Notes: generated by a model not told the origin, from the sequence alone. Numbered from the stretch's first letter, positions 22,481 to 34,440 are shown. The stretch is DNA of 64,000 nucleotides from Symsagittifera roscoffensis (GCF_963678635.1 NC_087063.1:22142701-22206700), one strand, 5' to 3'. Translations and numbers: made by a program.

Positions 22481-22726
22481 TTTTTTGTAAAGTTGTGGAG
22501 GTTTAAAGATTGCCATTTCGACCAGTTTGGAACAATTAACGCGCGATATATTTTGCGCTAATAACGCGTAAGTGGACATTTAATCCGTCATAAAAATCGT
22601 TCCAAATTGATTGAAGCAGGCAATTTGTCGTAATAGATTTGTTAATAGGAGCTAAATATATCACTTTGTACTTTATATGGCGTGTGGGGGAATCAATTTC
22701 ACATTAAAACTCAAATTAAAAAAAAA

Positions 22727-23205
22727 ACAAGAGTTCTCGTATCAGGACAAATCCCTGAAATTTCCGATTTCCTTTTAAGGTATATGAGGCAGTAATAAAT
22801 TGAAAAAACTAAATTGAAGGTGAAAAACTTCCCCCACCCGCCATATTAAGTACAAATTGATAGATTTCGTAAAAAAATAAATTATGGCAAATAAATTTTC
22901 TTTAACAAATTTGGACCAGTTTTTAAGACGGATTAAATCTCCGCCTACGCATTAATTGCGCGAAATATATTGGGCGTCATTTGTCCTAGTTTGGCCAAAA
23001 CAGCAATCTTTAAACCCCCATAACCTTACGAAAAATGATCACAGATAAAATATCTTTCAAATTTAATCTCAGGGCAACATTACCTTCTGAATGATATTTT
23101 AAGAATTCTGGCTAAAACACTAGTCAAAAAGTCGAAATTTGTCTGATGAAAAAAACCAACCCGATCCCAAATATTCCGTTACCTTCCTTACAAAAGTCGG
23201 AACTT
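22727..23205 (-). mobile_element. Helitron2-like element, duplicate of A6
   Basis: Reverse copy from ACAAGAGTTCTCGTATCAGG to AAAAGTCGGAAC. A 5'-truncated plus-strand remnant (22,494-22,726) precedes it and a 3'-end fragment (23,221-23,316) follows, repeating the A5-A6-A7 order. Confidence 0.7.
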
Positions 23206-23861
23206 AAATTTCATTTTTTATTACAATTAATTTTTATTATGTTATTACTGCTCCATAAACCTTTTAAAAGTCAGTCGGAGCATTCAGGGCTTCGCCCTGA
23301 TACGAGCAGTCTTGTTTATACTTAAGAGCCTGTTAAAAAGAACAACTAGAAGTCCTCAATTCATTTTGGACCGATTTCTGTGTCGGATTAATAACCGCTG
23401 ACGCGTTAATAGCACTAAGCATATCAAGTACGAAGCATATCAATATCAACCTCACATATCTTTGCAAAATTAAAATTGTCAAATCAAGACAACAAGAACT
23501 GACGCGCATGTATAGTAGCAACATAGCAAACTTCAGCAAGCTATAAAGGGAATTTAGAAACAAAAAGACTTTGAAATGAAGCATACGCCTTTTGGATTCA
23601 AAAATTTGTGGTCATTAGAATTTCATTCGAAGCGAAGGAAGGAAAAAAACAACATTGTTTTTTATTAATTTTTTTTAAATCTTATATTTCTCCATCTATG
23701 TCATGAGGAAAAATTTTAAAGTATTTTCGTGTTTTGAAATTAAGTTAAAATTATCGATTAAGACAACGACGTTATTTATAAATGGTATACCTACAATGAA
23801 ATCAAATTAAAAAATAAAAGTTGGACTAAAAGAGGCAACTCAAACTAAAACAGATGATAGT

Positions 23862-24385
23862 TTTTCCGACTTTTGTAACAAAACTAACGGAATATTTGTG
23901 CGCGGGGTGGGTTTTTTCAGACAAATTTAGACTTTTTAACTAGCCATTTTTGACGAAGTTTTTTGTAAATATTATTCGAAAGCTATTGTTGTCATAAGCT
24001 TAAATTTGAAAAAATATTTCTTCTGTGATTTTTTTTGCAAAGTTATGGGGGTTTAAAGATTTCCATTTCGGCCAATTTGGGCCTATTAACGCGCGAAATA
24101 TTTCGCTCTTTTAACGCGGAAGCGGAGATTTTATTCGTGTTTAAAATTGTTCCAAATTGAATAAAGGAAGCTTATTTGCCATATTGATTGGTTAATGGAA
24201 CGAAATCTATCACTTTATTCTATATATGGCGTGTGGGGGATGATTTTCACAAAAATTTTCATTTTTTGAAGAAAAAAAATAATTTTGTTTTATTGCATTT
24301 AATTTGTTTCATATTATCACTGCTCCATAAACCTTAAAAGGCAGTCGGAACTTTCAGAGCTTCGCCCTGATACGAGCAGTCTTAT
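23862..24385 (+). mobile_element. Helitron2-like element, duplicate of A8
   Basis: Runs from TTCCGACTTTTGTAACAA to the CAGAGCTTCGCCCTG stem-loop and GAGCAGTCTT. It is nearly identical to 19,122-19,651. Confidence 0.7.
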
Positions 24386-24998
24386 TTTACTTTGTTTTTA
24401 CTCAACTTTGCACAACAATTTGTCAACTGTTTCAGCATTTCTCACGGCAGACTCAAATGCTAAATCATCTACTCATGTTTTGCTAACCGACACCCCGCCA
24501 ATTTAACAATTTATAACCGACACCCCCGCCACGATTTAGACAACCAATCCCTGCTCTCATCTTTCAATTGTCCCCACCACTGCCACCTTTACCTCCTCGC
24601 TAATATTTTTAAAAAATCAGGCAATGGCCTAAAATGAGTTACAAGCAAATGACATTTGCACAGATAAAAACTGAAAACAGTTAATAGTAACAAATTAAAT
24701 TACTTTATTTGCAACTAACAATTTTGCAATTAAGTAAATTAGTCAGGTAAAACTCGTGACTAAAAATGAAATTTAATCCATTAATATCCATGGAATTTTG
24801 ATGCGGGCTTCAGCAGTTTTCGCCGATACTTCAAATTTGCATGACTTAGATCATGTGGAAAAAATGGTTTAAATCCCGAGATCTTTAAACATCCATAAAA
24901 ACTATGGTAGTTTTTAGCCTCTTAAATTGTCCCTGAACTTTCATAAAGTAGTTATCGAAATAAAAACATGCCAAAGGGAAAGCTCATTTCTTGTCTCA

Positions 24999-25352
24999 TG
25001 ACGGGCAGTACAACAGTGCAGGAAAAAAAATTAGTTCAACAGTGCCGAAAATTAAAATTTTGTTCAAAAGTGCCGAAAATATGAACAAATTTCAACATAT
25101 TAAAGTGCCTCAATCAAAAGTTAAACGGCGAACGTTTACAATCTTAAGTGACAGATTTTGAGAGAAAAAAATTTGCAATTTAGACGTTTTTGCGCCAAAA
25201 TAATTGTTTAATTTGCAGTTGCAGACATTTTGGCGCCAAACTTGGAGATGATTTTCTTTGATAATTAGCGTCAGTAATTTCCTGCTTTTTAGAAATTGCG
25301 TTTAAATTATTCTCAAACTTTCCCGCCTTTTTCGGCACTGTTGAACGCCCCC
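24999..25352. mobile_element. TIR element with CAACAGTGC ends, copy 2
   Basis: Counterpart of 20,266-20,618 in the second copy of the large duplication, with the same ends and flanking CTCA. It arose by duplication, not by a new insertion. Confidence 0.7.
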
Positions 25353-25528
25353 CTCAGGGCTTAGAAGTGATTTATATGACAAAGTTTCTGGCCTGTACTC
25401 ATTTTTCACCATCTATAGATAATTTGCGCTTATACGCTTTTAACGTCATAGATAAACTCAAACGCGCACTTAAGTTTGTTCAGCCAAATTGGCAGTTATA
25501 AAACCTCCACAACAAAATGATCGCAGGT

Positions 25529-25850
25529 AACACCCCTGAGTTATTTCCCCAAAATCCACTACCAAACGGAATATTTATGTTCCGGGTGGTTTGTTCGCTC
25601 GATCTAATTTTGATGGCAGCCAGATAACAGCTCTAAACTACATTTTTTTTGCCCCGATGAAGGTGTCAACTCCCTGCGTTCGAACTTGAAAAAAAAATTC
25701 GAACGCAGGGAATTTACACCTTCATCGGAGCTAAAAATTGTTGCTTAGAGCTGTTATTTGATTGCCATCAAAATTTGACCGAGCAAAACACACCCGGAAC
25801 TTTAATGTTCCGTTTGGTAGCGGGTTTTGGAGAATATCTCAGGAGTTATA
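25529..25850. repeat. Long palindrome B3
   Basis: Duplicate of B1 within the second large copy, with the same arms and loop. One arm has GGAATTTACACC where B1 has GGAATTGACACC. Confidence 0.85.
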
Positions 25851-26696
25851 CCTACTCACCGCCCAAATTCCCCTTTTGTTAGTAATTTAGGACATCATTT
25901 TTGCTGACCGACCCTCTAAAGTTTCTAAAGGTGCCTACGCCGCCAAATATTATAAATTTAAGAGGGAGGGGCGCGCCAGAAAAACGCAACCTTTTTGGGC
26001 AGCACCTTTCAAAAAGTGCGTAAATACGACTTTGAAAAGTTGGTCATTACAGGGTGTTTATTGTGAAAATCAATATGATCGACCAAAAAAAGGTCGAAAA
26101 AATTTCTTTAAAAAATCAAAGTCCGCATCAATATCCCCCGCCAACAGCGCCCCCCTCCCTTCAAGGCCCCAAGTTCAAGTGGCAGATGCAAATTGGGATG
26201 AATGATTCAACATTCAAACCTGGAAAATTTCCAGTCTGAAAAACATGTAATTGATGCAGGAGCTAATAAACTAAAAATTCTTTTATTGGCTGAGGGTTTA
26301 ACATTAGACCCAGAAGAAACAATTCCTATATTTATCAAACCATAAGCCCTGTATTTACAGCAACAAATCCAAAAAAAAATACGGAAAACCACAAGGTCAA
26401 TTTTAGGAGCAAGGACTTTAATTCTGTAGAAAACGGTGTGCCAAAAATTAATGAAAACACAACAACGATTGCTATGCCGATGATACAGCTATGAAAAATC
26501 AGCCTGAAAAATGACGATTTAACAAGAACAACATGAAAATGCATTGACAAATAATGCAATAGATTGATTGGACCAAAAAAGCAGACTAAGATTGAGCTTA
26601 GATAAAATGAGAACGGAAAGATCAATGAACGGAATGAGAACAACAACTACCTTGATAAAATAATGAAAACATGAGCTCATTTCTTGTCTCAGGGCT
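25851..26696. repeat. Spacer unit C2 (~0.85 kb)
   Basis: The C1 counterpart in the second large copy. The hydrophobic minus-strand frame is kept at 26,335-26,646 with altered ends. Confidence 0.75.
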
Positions 26697-27390
26697 TACA
26701 GGTGATTTATTTGACAAACTTGCTGACCTGTATTCATTTTTCACCATCTATAGATAATTTGCGCTTATACGCTTTAGCATCATAAATAAACTCTCAAACG
26801 CGCACTTAAGTTTGTCTTAAGTTGCAGCCAAATTGGCAGTTATAAAAACCTCCACAACTTTACAAAAAATGATTGCAGGTAACACCCCTGAGTTATTTCC
26901 TTAAAATCCGCTGTCAAACGGAATATTTACGTTCCGCGTGGTTTGTTCGCTCGATCTAACTTTGATGGCAGCCAAATAACAGCTCTAAGCTACTTTTTTT
27001 TTGCTTCGATGAAGGTGTCAACTCCCTGCGTTCGAATTTTTTTTTCAAGTTCGAACGCAGGGAGTTGACACCTTCATCGGAGCAAAAAAAAACGTAGTTT
27101 AGAGCTGTTATCTGGCTGCCATCATAATTAAATCGAGCGAACAAACCACCCGGAACATAAATATTCCGTTTGGTAGTAGATTTTGGGGGAATAACTCAGG
27201 GGTGTTACCTGCGATCATTTTGTTGTGGAAGTTTTACAACTGCCAATTTGGCTGAGCAAACTTAAGTGCGCGTTTGAGTTTATCTATGATGTTAAAAGCG
27301 TATAAGCTCAATTTATCTAAAGATTGTGAAAAATGATTACAGGCCAGAAATTTTGTCAAATAAATCACCTCTAAGCCCTGAGGGGGCGTT
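26690..27390. repeat. Extended palindrome B4 (~700 bp)
   Basis: The core matches B2, but here both arms continue outward to CAGGGCTTA. The left arm starts at about 26,690, and the right arm ends at CTCTAAGCCCTGAG near 27,385. It includes inverted copies of GCGCTTATACGCTTT and AACGCGCACTTAAGTTTG. This is the longest hairpin in the window, with arms of about 345 bp. Confidence 0.8.
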
Positions 27391-27512
27391 CAACAGCGCC
27401 GAAAAAGGCGGGAAAGTTTGAGAACAGTTTAAACGCAAATTTCAACATATTAAAGTGCGGCAACATATTAAAGTGCGCACTTATTATAAAACCTCCACAA
27501 CAAAATGATCGC

Positions 27513-27842
27513 AGCTAACACCCCTGAGTTATTTCCCCAAAATCCATTACCAAACGGAATATTTATGTTCCGGGTGGTTTGTTCGCTCGATTTAATTTTG
27601 ATGGCAGCCAGATAACAGCTCTAAACTACATTTTTTTTGCCCCGATGAAGGTGTCAACTCCCTGCGTTCGAACTTGAAAAAAAAATTCGAACGCAGGGAA
27701 TTGACACCTTCATCGGAGCTAAAAATTGTTGCTTAGAGCAGTTATTTGATTGCCATCAAAATTTGACCGAGCAAAAAAATCACCTGGAATTTTAATATTC
27801 TGTTTGGTAGCTGGTTTTGGAGAATTTCTCAGGAGTTATACC
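27513..27842. repeat. Long palindrome B5
   Basis: Same family, centred near 27,682 (TCGAACTTGAAAAAAAAATTCGA). It follows a 27,391-27,512 patch of rearranged arm and TIR-element sequence. Confidence 0.85.
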
Positions 27843-29196
27843 TAATCACCGCCCAAATTTCCCCTTTTATTACTAATTTAGGACATCATTTTTGATGACC
27901 GACCCTCTAAAGTTTCTAAAGGTGCCTACGGCGCCAATATATTATAAATTTAAGAGGGAGGGGCGCGCAAGAAAAATGCAACCTTTTTTGGGCAACACCT
28001 TCCAAAAAGCGTAAAAACGACTTTGAAATGTTGGTCATTATAGGGTGTTTATTGTGAAAATCAATATGATCGACCAAAAAAAGGTCGAAAATATTTCTAA
28101 AAAAAATCAAAATCCGCAACAGTATCCCCCGCCAACAGCGCCCCCCCCCCCCCCCCCCCTCCCTTTCTGAGTCAGTTTTTCTTTGAAAGTTGGAACAAGA
28201 ATAATTGAAGCAGATGCGAGATTCTGTGCAAATGGAAGGCATCAAGAAAAGAGGAGAAACATAATCAGTGCCGGTATTTGGTGCTAAAGTGAAATTGAAA
28301 AACAAATAGGCTGAATACTAGTGCATACCACAATGACGGGATGATACATGATGCGACGATAAGGTATTCGGCATACGCAGTTATCAAAAAGGACACCCAG
28401 CGATTAGAGCGACTTCATGAGATCTAAAACAAGAATCAAGTACTGCGCCGTTTGCTTTTCAAGTCGAAATAAATCATAGAACCAGATGGAAAAAGCAACC
28501 AAAAGAACCAGTGGAGAAACTGAAAGAAATTTCCATTTTCCTGCTGACCAAAAACATATGGCAGGAATAAATGATTAAAACGTAAAAATCATATGGAAAC
28601 AATTTCATAAAGAAAAAAGCTTGAAGGAAACAATGAAACAGTCGAGGTGAACGAAATACAAGCAAGGCCCCAAGCTCAAGTGGCAGATGGCATTTGCGAT
28701 GACTGATTCAACATTCAAACCTGAAAAATTTCAATTCTGAAAAAGATGTAATTGATGCAGGAGCTAATAAACTTAAAATTCTTTTATTGGCTGTATGATT
28801 TATCATTAGACCCAGAAGAAAAAATTCCCATATTTATCAAACCGTAAGCCCTGTATTTGCAGCAACGAATGCAAAAAATACGGAAACCCACAGGGCCAGT
28901 TTAAGGAGCAAGAACTTTAATTCTGTAGAAAACGGTATGCCAAAAATTAACAAAAACACAACAACTATTGCTATGCCGATGGTACAGCTATTAAAAATCA
29001 GTCTGAAAAATAATATTCAACAAAAACACCATGAAAATGCATTGATAAAACCAATGCAACAGATTGATTGGACCACAAAAGCAAACTAAGATTGAACTTA
29101 GATAAAACCAGAATGGAAAGATCAATGAACGGAATGAGAACAACAACTACCTTGATAAAATAATGAAAACATAAGCTCATTTCTTGTCTCAGGGCT
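27843..29196. repeat. Spacer unit C3 with 0.5-kb extra block
   Basis: The same unit as C1 but with about 505 bp (28,162-28,668) between the C-run and GCAAGGCCCCAAG that C1 and C2 lack. A C20-like homopolymer sits at 28,140-28,160. Confidence 0.75.
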
Positions 29197-29374
29197 TACA
29201 GGTGATTATTTGACAAACTTTCTGACCTGTATTCTTTTTTCTTTATCTATAGATAATTTACGCTTATACGCTTTTAGCATCATAGATAAACTCTCAAACG
29301 CGCACTTAAGTTTGTCTTAAGTTGCAGCTAAATTGGCAGTTATAAAACCTCCACAACTTTACAAAAAATTATTG

Positions 29375-29703
29375 CAGATAACAACCCTGAGTTATTTCCC
29401 CAAAATCCGCTAACAAACGGAATGTTTATGTTACCGGTGGTTTGTTCGCTCGATCTAATTTTGATGGAAGCCAAATAACAGCTCTAAGCTACATTTTTTT
29501 GCTCCGATGAAGATGTCAACTCCCTGTGTTCGAATTTGAAAAAAGAATTTCAAACGCAGGGAATTTACACCTTCATCAGAGCAAAAAAATATAGTTTAGA
29601 GCTGTTATCTGATTGCCATCAAAATTTGACCGAGCAAACAAATCACCCGGAACATTAATATTGTTTGGTAGCGGGTTTTGGAGAATATCTCAGGAGTTAT
29701 ACC
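29375..29703. repeat. Long palindrome B6
   Basis: Same family but more diverged. The centre is GAATTTGAAAAAAGAATTTC near 29,541, and the arms are less perfect than in the others. Confidence 0.8.
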
Positions 29704-30886
29704 TTCTCACCGCCCAAATTCCCCCTTTTGGTACTATTTTCGGACATCATTTTTGCTGACCAACCCTATAAAATTTCTAAAGGTGCCTACGGCGCCAATA
29801 TTTTATAAATTTTAGAGGGAGGGGCGCGCCAGAAAAACGCAACCTTTTTGGGCAAAACATTTCAAAAAGTGCGTAAAAACGACATCGAAAAGTTGGTCAT
29901 TATAGAGTGTTTGTTGTGAAAATCAATATGATCGACCAAAAAGAGGTCGAAAATATTTCTAAAAAAAATCAAAATCCGCAACAGTATCCCCCGCCAACAG
30001 CGCCCCCCCCCCCCTCCCTTTCTGAGTCAGTTTTTCTTATAAAGTTGGAACAAGAATAATTGAAGCAGATGCGAGATTCTGTGCAAATGGAAGGCATCAA
30101 GAAAAGAGGAGAAACATAATCAGTGCCGGTATTTGGTGCTAAAGTGAAATTGAAAAACAAATAGGCTGAATACTAGTGCATACCACAATGACGGGATGAT
30201 ACATGATGCGACGATAAGGTATTCGGCATACGCAGTTATCAAAAAGGACACCCAGCGATTAGAGCGACTTCATGAGATCTAAAACAAGAATCAAGTACTG
30301 CGCCGTTTGTTTTTTAAGTCGGAATAAATCATAGAACCAGATGAAAAAAGCAATCAAAAGCACCAGTGGAGAAACTGAAAGAATTTTCCAATTTCCTGCT
30401 GACCAAAAAGATTCGGCAGGAATAAATGATTAAAACGTAAAAATCATATGGAAACAATTTCATAAAGAAAAAAAGCTTGAAGGAAACAATGAAACAGTCG
30501 AGGTGAACGAAATACATGCAAGGCCCCAAGCTCAAGTGGCAGATGGCATTTGGGATGACTGATTTGACCTTCAAACCTGGAAAAATTTCAATTCAGAAAA
30601 AAATGTAGTTGATGCAGGAGCTAATAAATTAAAAACTCTTTTTTTTGGCTCTATGGTTTATCATTAGACCCAGAAGAAACAATTTCCATATTTATCAAAC
30701 CGTAAGCCCTGTATTTGCAGCGACGAATGCAAAAAAATACGGAAACCCACAGGGCCAGTTTTAGAAGCAAGAACTTTAATTCTGTAGATAACGGTATGCC
30801 AAAAATTAATAAAAACACAACAACTATTGCTATGCCGATGATACAGCTATTAAAAATCAATCTGAAAAATTATTGTTCAACAAAAA
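29704..30886. repeat. Spacer unit C4 with extra block
   Basis: Contains the same ~0.5-kb block as C3. It is almost identical to C5 with an offset of 1,317 bp. It ends at AACAAAAACACC, where it is joined straight to half palindrome B7. Confidence 0.8.
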
Positions 30887-30889
30887 CAC

Positions 30890-31020
30890 CTTCATCGGAG
30901 CTAAAAATTGTTGCTTAGAGCTGTTATTTGATTGCCATCAAAATTTGACCGAGCAAAACACACCCGGAACTTTAATGTTCCGTTTGGTAGCGGGTTTTGG
31001 AGAATATCTCAGGAGTTATA
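30890..31020. repeat. Half palindrome B7 (right arm only)
   Basis: Only the right arm is present, from TTCATCGGAGCTAAAAATTG to GGAGAATATCTCAGGAG. It closely matches B1/B3 rather than the adjacent B6, so the unit it belongs to is a mosaic. Confidence 0.8.
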
Positions 31021-32206
31021 CCTACTCACCGCCCAAATTCCCCTTTTGTTAGTAATTTAGGACATCATTTTTGCTGACCGACCCTCTAAAATTTCTAAAG
31101 GTGCCTACGCCGCCAAATATTATAAATTTAAGAGGGAGGGGCGCGCCAGAAAAACGCAACCTTTTTGGGCAGCACCTTTCAAAAAGTGCGTAAAAACGAC
31201 ATCGAAAAGTTGGTCATTATAGAGTGTTTGTTGTGAAAATCAATATGATCGACCAAAAAGAGGTCGAAAATATTTCTAAAAAAAATCAAAATCCGCAACA
31301 GTATCCCCCGCCAACAGCGCCCCCCCCCCCTCCCTTTCTGAGTCAGTTTTTCTTTGAAAGTTGGAACAAGAATAATTGAAGCAGATGCGAGATTCTGTGC
31401 AAATGGAAGGCATCAAGAAAAGAGGAGAAACATAATCAGTGCCGGTATTTGGTGCTAAAGTGAAATTGAAAAACAAATAGGCTGAATACTAGTGCATACC
31501 ACAATGACGGGATGATACATGATGCGACGATAAGGTATTCGGCATACGCAGTTATCAAAAAGGACACCCAGCGATTAGAGCGACTTCATGAGATCTAAAA
31601 CAAGAATCAAGTACTGCGCCGTTTGTTTTTTAAGTCGGAATAAATCATAGAACCAGATGAAAAAAGCAATCAAAAGCACCAGTGGAGAAACTGAAAGAAT
31701 TTTCCAATTTCCTGCTGACCAAAAAGATTCGGCAGGAATAAATGATTAAAACGTAAAAATCATATGGAAACAATTTCATAAAGAAAAAAAGCTTGAAGGA
31801 AACAATGAAACAGTCGAGGTGAACGAAATACATGCAAGGCCCCAAGCTCAAGTGGCAGATGGCATTTGGGATGACTGATTTGACCTTCAAACCTGGAAAA
31901 ATTTCAATTCAGAAAAAGATGTAGTTGATGCAGGAGCTAATAAATTAAAAACTCTTTTTTTTGGCTCTATGGTTTATCATTAGACCCAGAAGAAACAATT
32001 TCCATATTTATCAAACCGTAAGCCCTGTATTTGCAGCGACGAATGCAAAAAAATACGGAAACCCACAGGGCCAGTTTTAGAAGCAAGAACTTTAATTCTG
32101 TAGATAACGGTATGCCAAAAATTAATAAAAACACAACAACTATTGCTATGCCGATGATACAGCTATTAAAAATCAATCTGAAAAATTATTGTTCAACAAA
32201 AACACC
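31021..32206. repeat. Spacer unit C5 with extra block
   Basis: A near-identical tandem copy of C4. After AACAAAAACACCATGAAAC at about 32,195-32,210 the sequence becomes unique. Confidence 0.8.
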
Positions 32207-32840
32207 ATGAAACAACTACCAGCAGCAACTACTTTGATAAAATAATAATGAAATGTTGAGAAAAAGCCCGCTTGATAAAACAAAAATGGGAGTTGTTAAA
32301 ATAAAAATGAAAAAAATCTATGAAATCTTAAATCAGTTGCGAAATATATGGAATAAACAGCAATTGAACTAGTTTTACCAATCAGAGGTTAAATCCGTTA
32401 ATCAATACGGCGTTTTTATATAATGGTCGACTTTGAAAATTAATTTTGACAAGATTGATCTTAAAATGAACAGATTCACCAGAGTCTTAACCTGTAGGAA
32501 AAAATGTGAATAATCATACAGAATGCTGAATAAACTGGAAATTATCATGCAAAAAAGCGTCACTAACAAAAAACTTCAAAACAAAAACCATTTCTGGTGA
32601 TTTTGAATACGTGACTCATAGGAAAATAATCACATCGATGAACTCTTCAGAATATATGGTAAAAAAAATTTTAAAAAATCGGTGATCAACTCGAAATTTC
32701 TACAACTGTCTCTTGAAATTTTTTCTATATTTTTTCGAAAAAAAGTTTGCAAAAAAACACGGAATGAAAATAACAACAATCTACAAAAATTTCTAGAGGC
32801 TACAACAATTAGAAGTTTTGGACTAAAAGTTTTATAGTCT
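32207..32840. other. AT-rich spacer, no gene seen
   Basis: No repeat or coding signal that I can support lies between the C-unit array and the 1.6-kb tandem array. Confidence 0.5.
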
Positions 32841-34440
32841 TATCTTTTCTCAAAGTATCGGTATTTTCCAATGTACACTTGCTCATCGAAGTTTGTACAA
32901 AATCACTTTTTTTACCAGTATTTCAGAAACTGAGTATCCTAAGAACTATATCAATAATACTGCAGCACCATCCCAGTTTAAATTTTGTCTTTTTACTAAA
33001 ACGACTGAAAACAGACAACTTTTGTCAAACTAAGACTGATTTCTTCTACAAAGATAACTCATAGAAATTATTTTAATGAATATATATATACATAGACTGC
33101 TGCAAACACTTTGTAATAATTATTCAAGAATTTTTAAGAAGAAAAATGATTAAATCAAGCTTTCCAATTAATTTTTATGGAAAAACACTATTTTATAATC
33201 TTTGTGTTCCTTTTTTATACCTTACAGTAATCTTTGACATTTATAACAAAAATTGAAGAACAGCTTTGGTCGAATTTCAAAAATGTTGTTTTTAAAAATT
33301 TGTTCTGAAAATTAATTTTCCTCCTTTTTTTGAATAACAGCAACAGTATCGAAGCAATTTTGCGTTTATTTAAGCAAAAATCTACTGTTTTGAAAACACT
33401 CTCTAGCTTTTTCGGAAAAAATAATAATTATCTGAAAATAAAAAACGCTTTGAAAATGAAAAGTTTGCATCTGATTGAGTTTTTTTGTTAAAACACTGCT
33501 GAATACACTGCTGAACTAAATTAAAAGGACAAAAGTATATAACCTGAAATTTAAATTGAATTTATTGAAATAAGTTGAGGTAAGAAAAATAATACCTTAA
33601 AAATCTTGGATAGAATTTCAAAAAAAATAAAAATTGTGCAATTTGTTTTGTGGAATTCGGTCCCAAAATTTCACTTCAATAACGGATCTTTTTGGTTTTT
33701 TCAGTCAACCAATAAATATGTAACAACTACTGAGCCAATCACTGATGTAACTATATCGAAGTGAGCCTCTCACGTAGCTCAGCACAATTTAAGAAGGTTA
33801 TGGTCTCCAAAAAAAGCACACAACATTAAAGAAAAGTTATTAAGCATTAATTTTTTGTATTTTAATAGTACAACCAGTCTTTTTTCTATGAAACAGAAAA
33901 TATATATATATTTTTTTTCAATGTTTTAGATAGTATAGTCAGCCAAAGTTTTGTTGGGCTATGTAAGAGATCACATGATGCATTTATATCAGTGGTTGAC
34001 TGCGTGGTTTCAGCGTAGTTTTTGATTGACTAAAAAGCCAAAAATAAGATCCATTTTTGGAATAAATGTTTGGAACAAGTTTTGCCAAATAAATTGCAAG
34101 ATTTTAAATTCGCTGAAACTCTAAGAACGTCCATTAGTTCAATTGCTCACATAAAAAGTTTAAAATGCGCAAAATGTATTAAAATGTATTCAGATGTATA
34201 TCAAGAGTGGTGGTACTTCAATTCTGTTTGCACTTTCGATTGCAAAACGGGATATTTAAGAAAATTAAATTTGAAATGGTCTCATTATTTGGGTTAACAA
34301 AACATAATTATGATATGGTATAAGATAGCGAAGCTCAATTGCAAACGTATACTTTTTTTATTCATTTTATCTTAAACTCACTGAATAGTCGAAATTGATT
34401 TTTCAAATATAGAGAGCACCGCAAACAAGCCAAAAACTCT
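32841..34440 (+). repeat. 1.6-kb tandem unit 1
   Basis: Begins TATCTTTTCTCAAAGTATCG and is 1,600 bp to the next copy. It holds a foldback (33,684-34,052) with ends GGATCTTTTTGG / AAAATAAGATCC and a 75-codon open frame at 34,070-34,297. That frame is shared with unit 3 and is Cys/Trp/Tyr-containing but unrecognised. Confidence 0.85.

Larger units (their letters stand above)
17745..22485 (+). repeat. Large tandem duplication, left copy (~4.74 kb)
   Basis: From GGGGGTTTAAAGATTGCC (17,745) onward the sequence recurs almost base for base about 4,735-4,750 bp downstream. It carries Helitron2-like copies A5-A8, a TIR element, two palindromes and one spacer unit. No host gene is recognisable inside it. 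Differences are single substitutions and small indels. Confidence 0.9.
22486..27225 (+). repeat. Large tandem duplication, right copy (~4.74 kb)
   Basis: A direct, adjacent copy of 17,745-22,485. Markers are TCTTGTTTATACTTAAGAGC at 18,561 and 23,310, and GCGCGATATATTTTGCGC at 17,791 and 22,541. At the junction near 22,480-22,500 the outer arm of a palindrome (ATCATTTTTTGTAAAGTTGTGG) fuses into Helitron2-like interior (TTTAAAGATTGCCATTTCG). The two share that short block, which suggests recombination between them. Confidence 0.9.

Noticed and set aside
20881-27180. Short open frames across the palindromes, such as those at 22,203 and 26,956
   Set aside because: They read through both arms of hairpins, so the peptide is a mirror of the palindrome. 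There is no start context or conservation beyond the repeat.
21622-32176. Hydrophobic minus-strand frames repeated in the C units, possible small membrane protein
   Set aside because: They recur only because the unit is duplicated. The frame is broken differently in C3-C5, and the composition is that of AT-rich noise.
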